Of a DNA stretch of 13,524 nt, positions 1 to 6,503 are shown piece by piece. The DNA is from JAHEYF01 sp045805185 (GTDB taxonomy: Bacteria; Bacteroidota; Bacteroidia; B-17B0; Aurantibacillaceae), in assembly GCA_045805185.1 (NCBI GenBank), contig JBJMLS010000131.1, positions 1 through 13,524 on the forward strand. The letters are read 5' to 3'. Every line of letters begins with the position of its first letter. Within the stretch, counting starts at the first letter, position 1. The notes beneath the pieces are model-generated. The model was not told the DNA's origin, ran no database searches, and saw nothing but the letters and a program-made list of their open reading frames with translations. Position numbers and translations under genes: made by a program.

Positions 1-89
1 CCTGCAGTAATTCCCCATTTCCAGCTGTTCTGGGCAATGACGCTCACAGAAAGCATACTTCCTATAACAACTGCGGTAAATTTATTCAT
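1..89 (-). CDS. N-terminal fragment of an exported protein, probably an outer-membrane beta-barrel protein
   Basis: The reverse strand opens with an ATG at 87-89 and stays open to the window edge, giving 29 full codons. The peptide starts MNKFTAVVIGSMLSVSVIAQ and continues NSWKWGITAG. This is a textbook Bacteroidota signal peptide: one early Lys, a hydrophobic core from about residue 5 to 18, and cleavage after the AQ at residues 19-20. The short mature stretch, with alternating aromatic residues and Gly, resembles the first strand of small outer-membrane beta-barrel (porin-family) proteins of the phylum, but ten residues cannot prove a family. A TATATTTG promoter element lies about 20 nt upstream of the start, which supports the start choice. 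The rest of the gene lies outside the window. Confidence 0.75.
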   Translation of the reverse strand, partial: MNKFTAVVIGSMLSVSVIAQNSWKWGITA

Positions 90-109
90 AATGCTTGTTT
101 TTGGTTAAT

Positions 110-140
110 CAAATATATAAAATAAAGCGGATCAGGCAAG
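110..140 (-). promoter_or_regulatory. Bacteroidota-type promoter for the leftward exported-protein gene
   Basis: Read on the minus strand, 117-110 is TATATTTG, an exact match to the Bacteroidota -7 consensus TAnnTTTG. At 140-137, 19 nt upstream, is CTTG, one mismatch from the -33 element TTTG, at the usual spacing. The predicted start of transcription is about 105, leaving a leader of about 15 nt before the ATG at 89. This was found by eye only. Confidence 0.55.
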
Positions 141-225
141 CATTTTTTCGACGGGCGTTTTGTTAAAAGGACGGGCCTGGATCCCGAATTGTTCGGCTCA
201 AGTTTATTCATTTGGACTTAACTTA

Positions 226-251
226 TCAGATCAGGCTGCTTGCCTGTCTGA
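226..251. promoter_or_regulatory. Imperfect stem-loop / dyad in the divergent intergenic region
   Basis: The arms TCAGA-T-CAGGC (226-236) and GCCTGTCTGA (242-251) pair over 10 bp with a single bulged T, around the 5-nt loop TGCTT. No T-tract follows on either strand, so it does not look like an intrinsic terminator. It sits between the divergent starts at 89 and 334, about 50 nt before the -35 side of the DinB-gene promoter, where an operator could lie. Part of the arm recurs elsewhere in the region: GATCAGGC is also at 130-137, and AGGCAAGCA (134-142) is the inverse of TGCTTGCCT (237-245). No other gene or RNA is visible in 90-333. Confidence 0.35.
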
Positions 252-304
252 GAACCTTGTGTTTATTGAGAACGAAATAATTTTATTTGATTAGCCGATA
301 TTCC

Positions 305-312
305 TACATTTG
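305..312 (+). promoter_or_regulatory. -7 promoter element for the DinB-family gene
   Basis: TACATTTG at 305-312 matches TAnnTTTG exactly. A TTTA at 282-285 (19 nt upstream) or a TTTG at 286-289 (15 nt upstream) could act as the -33 element, but neither is ideal. Transcription would begin near 316, giving a leader of about 18 nt before the ATG at 334. It would leave the alternative TTG codon at 310 outside the transcript. Confidence 0.5.
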
Positions 313-333
313 GAAACAAGACCTCAATTTTTT

Positions 334-819
334 ATGGAGTTTCATCATTTCGTTGCCGGATTTCGGCATGCACTGGAGGAAAATTACACAAGCCTGAGCA
401 AAATAGCGGATGCGGAGGCTTCTGTGAGGCCCGCGCCCGGTAAATGGTCAGGTAAAGAGATCATCGGTCACCTTATCGATTCGGCGATCATCAATCAGCA
501 GCGTTTTGTAAGGGCGCAGTTCCAGCACGACCTTGTTTTTTATGGATACGACCAGGATAAATTTGTAGAGATGCAGCATTACAACGAGCTCTCCTGGATC
601 TCCCTGCTGCAGATGTGGCGCCTGCTGAATCTCCATATTGCCTGGGTAATGGAAGTAACGCCCTCGGAGATACGTCAGCGCAGGATCGAGAAACACAGCC
701 TGGACAAGATCGCCTGGCACGCGGTTCCGCCTGAGGAAGCAACTTCGCTGGAATATTTCATGACCGATTACGTAAGACACATGAAGCATCACCTTGCCCA
801 GGTGAAAAGAACGCCTTGA
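334..819 (+). CDS. DinB superfamily protein (DinB_2-like four-helix bundle, putative metal-dependent enzyme)
   Basis: The 161-residue product fits the DinB/YfiT four-helix-bundle family. An N-terminal helix is followed by KWSGKEIIGHLIDS (residues 37-50), the family's WS.xE..GHL signature. The C-terminal helix carries DYVRHMKHHLAQ (residues 145-156). His46 with His149 and His153 would form the usual three-histidine metal site. Such proteins include thiol-dependent transferases and damage-inducible proteins of unknown reaction, so the substrate cannot be named. There is no signal peptide, so it is cytoplasmic. The frame can be extended to a TTG at 310, but that codon lies inside the likely -7 element, so the ATG at 334 is preferred. 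The gene is convergent with the secreted hydrolase gene: its TGA ends at 819 and the opposing stop begins at 821. Confidence 0.88.
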   Translation: MEFHHFVAGFRHALEENYTSLSKIADAEASVRPAPGKWSGKEIIGHLIDSAIINQQRFVRAQFQHDLVFYGYDQDKFVEMQHYNELSWISLLQMWRLLNLHIAWVMEVTPSEIRQRRIEKHSLDKIAWHAVPPEEATSLEYFMTDYVRHMKHHLAQVKRTP

Positions 820-820
820 A

Positions 821-2023
821 TTATTCCTTTATCAGCTTTGCGCTTCTTTCTCCAAGCCTGAGCAGGTAAATTCCTGGGGGAAATCCATCAAGATTCAATT
901 CTATCTTTTCCTTTTCGAAAATAATTTTTGAATAGATCAATTCTCCGGAACTACTGATGACTTGTAAACTATTGTTTTTTTCTTTTTTGGGTATCAATAT
1001 GCTCAGCGTTCCATTGGCCGGGTTAGGGAATATGCTTAAGGCTCTTTTATCCCCGACATTTGTAATGCCAAAAGTATTCTGATCGCTTAACATATAGGTC
1101 CAAACCGGCTCGTATTCAAACTGACCGCCATTGAGAGGAGAATAAAATTCAACCGCGGTTGCATCGTGCCACGAACTGTATACTCCCGGAAACTGTGGGC
1201 TGAGGTTCGTGTAGAGGCAATGCGAATACGCATAAGGCGAGGAATTATTATCGACCAGGGTGCTGTCATCTCCGCCTGCCGTCATACCGCTTGCCTGCAC
1301 AATCGCATATTGTTTCGCGTAAGGAAAAACGTCATCCTGTAAATGTAGAAAGCTGTAGAATTTAGTTGCCGGACTTGCTGAGGTATTGAACAGCCAAGTA
1401 GCTGGTGCATTATAAAACCCGCTATAGTCATTTGCGCCGGAGAACATCAGTACGCGCCCGCAACTCTGCGTATAACCAAAGTACAGAGCATGTCCCGATC
1501 CCTGCGAATGCCCTCCTATTGCGATGTTTGCCCAAAGCGGCTGATTGGAACTGATGAATTGTCCCCAGTTATCTGCAGGGTAAGTCAGAGCAAGGTAATT
1601 CAGTAATTTCACCAGTCGGGTATAAATGCAATTGAAAGTGTCTACAGAAACGCTGGAATTCAAAGGTGTTCCATAACATACTTCCTGCCTGAAATCTTCG
1701 TAGCAGGAAGAGTTAGCACTTCCTCCGCAGGAACTTGAAATAGAAGGCGAATTCGGATAGGCAATGGATACAGAATGATAACCGAGATTTGCCGCCAATT
1801 GTGGCAAATGCTTATAGGCTTTCGTTGATGAACCTGTTCCGCCAATAAATACGAAGAGTTTTCCGTTCGACGTGACGGATGTATTGATCGCGACGTAATG
1901 GCTGTCCTGCGCCATGGTATAATAGTTATCCGTTGAATTGGGATACACATAAAAAGTGGAAACCTGGGAATAAACAATTGAAGCAAAGAGGGAAAGAAAA
2001 GTAAGCAGCGTAATTTTTTTCAT
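821..2023 (-). CDS. Secreted alpha/beta hydrolase with T9SS type A C-terminal sorting domain
   Basis: The product has 400 residues. Residues 1-20 are a signal peptide (MKKITLLTFL...VYSQ). The catalytic region runs from about 40 to 315. FVFIGGTGSS (58-66) sits where the oxyanion loop is expected, IGGHSQGSG (169-177) holds the nucleophile elbow with Ser173, and LQDDVFP (228-234) and SWHDAT (284-289) are candidates for the acidic residue and His286. Six cysteines (99, 107, 116, 132, 188, 269) suggest disulfides. Residues ~328-400 are a typical type A sorting domain: IFPNPANGTLSI, then a beta-rich stretch with GELIYSK and PPGIYLLRL, ending in SAKLIKE. The enzyme should cross the outer membrane by the T9SS and be released or attached at the surface. 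The fold resembles the poorly known BPSS1187-like hydrolases; an esterase or lipase-like role is only a guess. It starts 25 nt after the glutaminase stop, so co-transcription is likely. Confidence 0.87.
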   Translation of the reverse strand: MKKITLLTFLSLFASIVYSQVSTFYVYPNSTDNYYTMAQDSHYVAINTSVTSNGKLFVFIGGTGSSTKAYKHLPQLAANLGYHSVSIAYPNSPSISSSCGGSANSSCYEDFRQEVCYGTPLNSSVSVDTFNCIYTRLVKLLNYLALTYPADNWGQFISSNQPLWANIAIGGHSQGSGHALYFGYTQSCGRVLMFSGANDYSGFYNAPATWLFNTSASPATKFYSFLHLQDDVFPYAKQYAIVQASGMTAGGDDSTLVDNNSSPYAYSHCLYTNLSPQFPGVYSSWHDATAVEFYSPLNGGQFEYEPVWTYMLSDQNTFGITNVGDKRALSIFPNPANGTLSILIPKKEKNNSLQVISSSGELIYSKIIFEKEKIELNLDGFPPGIYLLRLGERSAKLIKE

Positions 2024-2048
2024 AGGATTTTAGCGTTATACCTGGCCA

Positions 2049-2963
2049 CTAAAAGATCGACATTCCTGTTCGTGTTGTCAGCAGTTCCAATGCATGCATT
2101 CCCATTACCGAATTTCCTTTCTTGTTGAGCTTTGGGTTCCATACCGCGACGCTGAAGGCTTCAGGCATCACAGCGACAATTCCTCCGCCAACGCCGCTTT
2201 TGCCAGGCAATCCTACCTTGTAAGAGAATTCTCCCGACTCATCGTAAAATCCGCAGGAGAGCATGATCGCGTTGATCCGTTTGATCTGGCTCCTGCTTAA
2301 TATAGGTTCAGGGGAGTGCAAAGATTTTCCGTGATCGGCAAAAAGAAGAAATGCATTCGCCAGATCTTTACAGCTCATTTCAATGGCGCATTGATGAAAA
2401 TAAAGGTCGAGCACCAGGTCAATATCGTTGTGGATATTCCCGCGCGACCGCATCATGTTCACCAGCGCGGCATTCATAAAGCCGTATTCCTTTTCAGAGG
2501 CTGCAACCTTTTCGTTGAATCCGATAGCGGGGTTTCCACTGAGCCTGCGTACAAAATCGAGCAATTCTTTTTTAGGATCCGAAAATTCTGAAATAAGAAT
2601 ATCGGCCACTACCAATGCGCCGGCATTAATGAGCGGGTTACGCGGCTTGCCGTTCTCGTATTCCAGCTGCACAATGGAATTGAAGGGATTTCCCGAAGGC
2701 TCCACACCGATGCGCTTCCATACTTTTTCGCCTACTACCGACATGGCCAGCGAAAGGCTGAGTACTTTGGAAATACTTTGGATGGAAAATTTTTCAGTAG
2801 CGTCCCCTGTAAAAAATTCTTCTCCTTTGGTACTGAGTAAATGGATCCCGAATTTTTCCGGGGCAACACCAGCGAGCTCGGGAATGTACGTGGCAACATT
2901 TCCCTCGTGCTTGCCTTGCTGTACATCTTTATAGATCCCCTCAATAATACTTTGCAAATTCAT
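2049..2963 (-). CDS. glsA: Glutaminase (serine-dependent, beta-lactamase-like fold)
   Basis: The 304-residue product is the standard length for bacterial glutaminase A/B (EC 3.5.1.2), which hydrolyses L-glutamine to glutamate and ammonia in the cytoplasm. FSIQSISKV (59-67) holds the SxxK catalytic pair Ser63 and Lys66. RNPLINAGA (108-116) supplies the conserved Asn113. SEKEYGFMNAAL (156-167) gives Glu157 and Asn164. GFYDESG (238-244) supplies Tyr240, and GLPGKSGVGGGI (251-262) is the C-terminal glycine-rich motif. No key residue is missing and there is no signal peptide. The start codon ATG is at 2961-2963. A 46-nt gap separates it from the upstream lipoprotein gene and contains TATCTTTA, one mismatch from the -7 consensus, so it may have its own weak promoter. 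Confidence 0.95.
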   Translation of the reverse strand: MNLQSIIEGIYKDVQQGKHEGNVATYIPELAGVAPEKFGIHLLSTKGEEFFTGDATEKFSIQSISKVLSLSLAMSVVGEKVWKRIGVEPSGNPFNSIVQLEYENGKPRNPLINAGALVVADILISEFSDPKKELLDFVRRLSGNPAIGFNEKVAASEKEYGFMNAALVNMMRSRGNIHNDIDLVLDLYFHQCAIEMSCKDLANAFLLFADHGKSLHSPEPILSRSQIKRINAIMLSCGFYDESGEFSYKVGLPGKSGVGGGIVAVMPEAFSVAVWNPKLNKKGNSVMGMHALELLTTRTGMSIF

Positions 2964-2981
2964 AAATGCTTTTTCTCAGAT

Positions 2982-2989
2982 TAAAGATA
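2982..2989 (-). promoter_or_regulatory. Possible -7 element before the glutaminase gene
   Basis: The minus strand reads TATCTTTA, one mismatch (last base) from TAnnTTTG, 18 nt before the glutaminase ATG. No TTTG is found at the expected 19-21 nt upstream, so the site is weak. The same octamer stands before the PKD gene, and TATCTTTG stands before the RNase P RNA gene. Confidence 0.25.
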
Positions 2990-3009
2990 ACAAAAGAACC
3001 GTTCTCCAT

Positions 3010-4077
3010 TCAGGGCCTGTTCAGATCGATTTTATTTTCCCCCGCATCTACCGCCTTAATAAAATGGATCAGGCCATTCATGTAGTTACCCTGGTCATCA
3101 TACAGGCTCATGTGGCTGCCTTCACAATACAGGAAGCTTCCATTCTGAACCTGTGCCGACATCCATTTCATGTGTTCAGGATCCATGGTGTCGTATTTCG
3201 CGCCTATGGTGAGCGTGGGTACTTTAAGAGTTGGCAATTGGGATTTAATATCCCATTGGGCAAGGTTCCCTGCTATTCCGAATTCACTCGGACCCTGCAT
3301 GGTAACATAAAGCGAATTGTTCAGCTTCGAGAAGGAACGGTTCACTGGCTCTGGCCATTGATCAAGCGGGATCCTGCAGATGTGCTCCGCATAATAATTT
3401 TTCATCAGCAGGTCCATGTACCTGGGATTGCCGAAATCTTTTCTGCTCTCCAGCGCCCTTATAGTATCTAATACTTCAGGATCCATTTGCTTTGACAGGA
3501 CTTCATCGGCATACCTTCCATAATCGGGGCAACTGCACATCATGTTTGAAATGATAAGGCCCTTTAAATTGTCCTGGTATTTTAACGCGTATTGCATGGA
3601 AAGTATTCCGCCCCAGGAATGACCCAATAAGTAAAAATTATCTTTATCAAGCTTTAGCGCCTTCCTTACCTGTTCCACTTCTTCTACAAAGCGGTCAAGC
3701 TTCCAAAGGGCCGTATCTTTGGGATTGTCCGAATTGCCGCATCCCAGCTGATCGTAATAAATAAATTCGATCCCTTCCTGCGGAAAGAAATTCTCGAAAC
3801 ATTCAAAGTATTCATGAGTTAAGCCGGGACCACCGTTCAACAGCAATACTTTTATTTTAGGGTTATTGCCAAAGCGTTTGGTCCATACATTGAATTTTCC
3901 CTGAGGCGTTTCAATGCCTATCATTTTTATATTGCCTGTTTTTACGCCTTGCTCTTCCTTTCCGAAGTATTCGTTCAGGCACTTGTCTTTATGTTTTAGT
4001 GAGGGGTTCGAACAGGAAATGAGAATGGCAAAGGCAAGACCCATTACCGTAAAAATTTTATGCGCGCTGGTACTCAT
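3010..4077 (-). CDS. Alpha/beta hydrolase lipoprotein of the proline iminopeptidase (S33) family
   Basis: The product has 355 residues. Its N-terminus is a lipoprotein signal: hydrophobic segment 8-21, then LISC with Cys22 as the lipidation site. The following residues (SNPSLKHK) lack the acidic run of Bacteroidota surface-export signals, so a periplasm-facing anchor is more likely. The core matches the proline-specific peptidase family. NGGPG (81-85) is in the oxyanion position, IYYDQLGCGNSDNP (106-119) is a conserved strand-loop, and GHSWGG (152-157) gives the nucleophile Ser154. AKYDTMDP (293-300) gives Asp296 and GSHMS (320-324) gives His322. Known relatives remove N-terminal proline or other residues from short peptides; the exact specificity is unknown. 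Asn81 replaces the His of the usual HGGPG. The gene follows the TPR gene by 37 nt and precedes the glutaminase gene, hinting at peptide and amino-acid salvage. Confidence 0.85.
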   Translation of the reverse strand: MSTSAHKIFTVMGLAFAILISCSNPSLKHKDKCLNEYFGKEEQGVKTGNIKMIGIETPQGKFNVWTKRFGNNPKIKVLLLNGGPGLTHEYFECFENFFPQEGIEFIYYDQLGCGNSDNPKDTALWKLDRFVEEVEQVRKALKLDKDNFYLLGHSWGGILSMQYALKYQDNLKGLIISNMMCSCPDYGRYADEVLSKQMDPEVLDTIRALESRKDFGNPRYMDLLMKNYYAEHICRIPLDQWPEPVNRSFSKLNNSLYVTMQGPSEFGIAGNLAQWDIKSQLPTLKVPTLTIGAKYDTMDPEHMKWMSAQVQNGSFLYCEGSHMSLYDDQGNYMNGLIHFIKAVDAGENKIDLNRP

Positions 4078-4114
4078 TAGTTACAATATCGGCTTAGCGG
4101 ATCTTTCTGATCGG

Positions 4115-5473
4115 TTATTTATTTTTTAGCACCCTGCTGAGGTATGTTTCTGATGGCAGCAGGGAATTTTGAATGCGTTTTGCATAGCGTATGCTATCTG
4201 TAATATCTTTGTTTTTTTCTTCAACGAGTTTTTTCTGTTCTTCTGTTTCTCTGTTCTTGATCTCAATGATCCGCTTTTGCTTTCGGGTAAGGCGCAGCGA
4301 ACGAAGTATGCCTATGGCAGCGCTGGTGACCAGCAAAAGAAAGATAATGATGGAATAGATGATGATCCTCTGTCGGCTGCTTTCTTCTTTTGCGAGGAGG
4401 CTTTGTTTCTCCTGTTCCGCTTTTATTGCGGCTTCTTTCTTCTGGTAGTCGAATTGCAATTGTTTTTGCAGGGCAGCCTTGCTAACTTCCTGGTTGCTGA
4501 TGCTGTCCTTCATTTGGATGTACAGCTCGTGCATTCCAAGCGCTTTTCCGAAATCCCCTTTCTTCTTGTATACCTCGTACAGCAATTGGGAGCTGCGTTT
4601 GATCAGGTCGGGATACCCGGTTTCGCGGGCAAGTGCAAAGCTCTTAAGTCCGTAATCCAATGCCTCTTGTAATTTCCCCTGTTCCTGGTAGAGGCCACCT
4701 ATCTTATGAAGCGAATAAACAATCCCTTTTTTATCGCCCAGCTCTTCCCTGATCTTTAGGCTGCGCTGAAAATTATCCAGTGCCTCTTTTAATTTTCCCT
4801 GTTTCTGATAGATCCTTCCGCTGTTCGCGAGCGCATAAGCTACGCCGCTTTTATTGCCAAGCTTTTCCTGGATGGCGTAACTTTCGGACATATAACTAAG
4901 GCCCTTTTCAAGGTCGCCCCTGTGTTCATAAATATAGCCGAGATTAAGAAGCGCTGTGGCGATCCCGGTTTTATTGTCCGCCTCTCGGTAGAGAAGTAAG
5001 GCTTTCTGAGTGTATTCAAAATTACGCGTTTGATCGCCCAGCGTGCTGTACAGGTAGCCGATATTGCCTAAGAAATCCGCAGTGCTTACTTTATCACCCG
5101 ATCTCTCTGAAAGACTCAGGCCTTTCTGGTAATAGTCGAGCGCTGTTGCCGCGTCACCACGATTGCCGGATAGATGCCCGAGCAGGTTGTACGATTCCAA
5201 AAGATAGTTGCTGTAAATTTTCTTCTGTGAGGGTGAAACGCCTTCAGCTGAGATCAGGCTCAGTGAAAGCTTTACTAATTGCTGCGCTAATTTCCAATCC
5301 TCTTCTTCATCCAGTTCCTGTACAACAATAGCGTAGATAATACGGCAGCGCGTACTGTCGCTTTTTGCATTTTTAAGGGCCGATCGTAAGGAATCAGGAT
5401 CATTGATCTGGGACTGCAGCTTTGCGCAAAGGCAAAGTAAAAAAACGAAGAGTATGAGTTTTCCTTTCTGCAT
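4115..5473 (-). CDS. Membrane-anchored TPR protein with a SpoIIE-type linker but no phosphatase domain
   Basis: The product has 452 residues. Residues 1-21 are a signal peptide or first anchor. TPR units of 40 residues follow (TPR_12-like), with cores NIGYLYSTLGD (137-147), NLGYIYEHRGD (177-187), NSGRIYQKQGK (217-227), KIGGLYQEQGK (257-267) and LYEVYKKKGD (298-307), plus an earlier unit near 96-125. A charged coiled coil (330-368) leads to a transmembrane helix at about 370-390. A cytoplasmic coiled coil ends in NKDITDSIRYAKRIQNSLLP (421-440). In Bacteroidota two-part sensors this last motif directly precedes a SpoIIE/PP2C phosphatase domain, but here the protein stops 12 residues later. The topology suggests periplasmic TPR sensing joined to a short cytoplasmic tail. 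It starts 7 nt after the PorP/SprF stop, so it belongs to that operon. An adaptor or decoy role is inference. Confidence 0.85.
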   Translation of the reverse strand: MQKGKLILFVFLLCLCAKLQSQINDPDSLRSALKNAKSDSTRCRIIYAIVVQELDEEEDWKLAQQLVKLSLSLISAEGVSPSQKKIYSNYLLESYNLLGHLSGNRGDAATALDYYQKGLSLSERSGDKVSTADFLGNIGYLYSTLGDQTRNFEYTQKALLLYREADNKTGIATALLNLGYIYEHRGDLEKGLSYMSESYAIQEKLGNKSGVAYALANSGRIYQKQGKLKEALDNFQRSLKIREELGDKKGIVYSLHKIGGLYQEQGKLQEALDYGLKSFALARETGYPDLIKRSSQLLYEVYKKKGDFGKALGMHELYIQMKDSISNQEVSKAALQKQLQFDYQKKEAAIKAEQEKQSLLAKEESSRQRIIIYSIIIFLLLVTSAAIGILRSLRLTRKQKRIIEIKNRETEEQKKLVEEKNKDITDSIRYAKRIQNSLLPSETYLSRVLKNK

Positions 5474-5480
5474 CTTGAGC

Positions 5481-6503
5481 CTAAAACTTCGGGCATGAGA
5501 TCAATACTTTTCGCGTTCTTCTTCCTTTTTTCGCGATCTCGTAAATAAGGGAGATCTCGTGCGATCCTGTGGTATTGCCGATCAGGCGCTGCAAGGGAAG
5601 ATCATAGCTGTAGCCGATCCGCATGTCGTATTCTTTCAGATCAAATCCAACCAGTACGCAAAGCGCATCACGGTTCGGATATCCTTTCTGATAATGTTTC
5701 AATGGAAGGCCGCGGTACCAGAAACCCAGGTTCATCGGAAAATGCACCCAGTAAGCGCCAATGTCCAGCTGATCGTATTTTTGTTCGTGCCTGTAATTTA
5801 CAGCAGGTGCAAAGTATTTCAATAGCCGGGCGCCTTTTTTCTCTTTCACAAAGCGATAACCGCCATGTAAAGAAAAAGTAGGAGGTAACCTGGTATTTTC
5901 TCCTGTAAGACTTACATTGGGCGAATTGATGTGGTGCGCCGCAAATCCGATCCAGTATTCGGTAGAGTTTTCCAGTACGCCCGCGGCAAGGTCAAGGTAA
6001 TTGGCTTTCCCAAGCACTGCAGCATCAGAAGAAACAGCTCCGCCATCAGGCAGCAACTGATCATTGAAGACAAGCTTGGTATAATCGATTCCTTTACTCA
6101 CATAATTAAATTGGATCCCCATTCGCATTTCCCTAAATTTATTGATCATAAAATGATAAGCGTAGGAACCTCCGATACTTGTTGTTGTATACCTGGAAGA
6201 ACCAGCCGCGTCGCGCATGATCATCAATCCTAATCCGCTGTTCAGCGCGTTCATATTGTAATCATAGGAGACTGCAAAGGTCTGGTAAGCTTTGGCGATC
6301 CCGAGCCACTGGTTCCGGTAATTGGCGATGAACCTGTGCTCATAAGTTACACCCGTATAAGCAGGATTAAGATATATCGGCGCGGCATAGAACTGCGTGA
6401 ACTGAGGATCCTGGGCAAGTAAATGCGAGGCCTGGATGAACAGGAAAAAACGAAGCAATTTGCTCTGTTTCACAAAAGAAAAGTATCTCTTTAAATAACT
6501 CAT
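5481..6503 (-). CDS. PorP/SprF family type IX secretion outer-membrane protein
   Basis: The 340-residue length is usual for the family. A signal peptide (FFLFIQASHLLAQ, ending at residue 31) precedes the hallmark N-terminus DPQFTQFYAAPIYLNPAYTG (32-51) and NYRNQW (61-66). The rest consists of alternating beta-strands (GSYAYHF, MGIQFNYV, LDLAAGV, IGFAAHH, FSLHGGYRF, DALCVLVGFDL, MRIGYSYDLPL), consistent with an outer-membrane barrel, ending HEISLIYEI and a basic tail. Family members pair with T9SS cargo that carries type B sorting domains, as SprF does with SprB in gliding bacteria. The natural partner here is the PKD protein two genes upstream. Its ATG overlaps the preceding gene's TGA (ATGA, 6500-6503), which indicates translational coupling. 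Confidence 0.93.
   Translation of the reverse strand: MSYLKRYFSFVKQSKLLRFFLFIQASHLLAQDPQFTQFYAAPIYLNPAYTGVTYEHRFIANYRNQWLGIAKAYQTFAVSYDYNMNALNSGLGLMIMRDAAGSSRYTTTSIGGSYAYHFMINKFREMRMGIQFNYVSKGIDYTKLVFNDQLLPDGGAVSSDAAVLGKANYLDLAAGVLENSTEYWIGFAAHHINSPNVSLTGENTRLPPTFSLHGGYRFVKEKKGARLLKYFAPAVNYRHEQKYDQLDIGAYWVHFPMNLGFWYRGLPLKHYQKGYPNRDALCVLVGFDLKEYDMRIGYSYDLPLQRLIGNTTGSHEISLIYEIAKKGRRTRKVLISCPKF

Noticed and set aside
226..251. Stem-loop read as an intrinsic terminator
   Set aside because: No T-run follows the stem on either strand, and no gene ends nearby; it lies between two divergent starts.
310..333. TTG at 310 as the start of the DinB-family gene
   Set aside because: The codon lies inside an exact TAnnTTTG promoter element and adds eight residues without family similarity.
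2428..2934. 168-codon plus-strand open frame opposite the glutaminase gene
   Set aside because: The opposite strand encodes a complete glutaminase with all catalytic motifs; the antisense peptide shows no recognisable domain.
4085..4115. Near-palindrome CCGATC-agaaa-GATCCG between the TPR and lipoprotein genes
   Set aside because: The arms mismatch, there is no T-run, and it is short enough to arise by chance.
4169..4672. 167-codon plus-strand open frame opposite the TPR gene
   Set aside because: Its Phe/Leu-rich run is the complement of Lys/Glu-rich coiled-coil codons, which mimics membrane segments.
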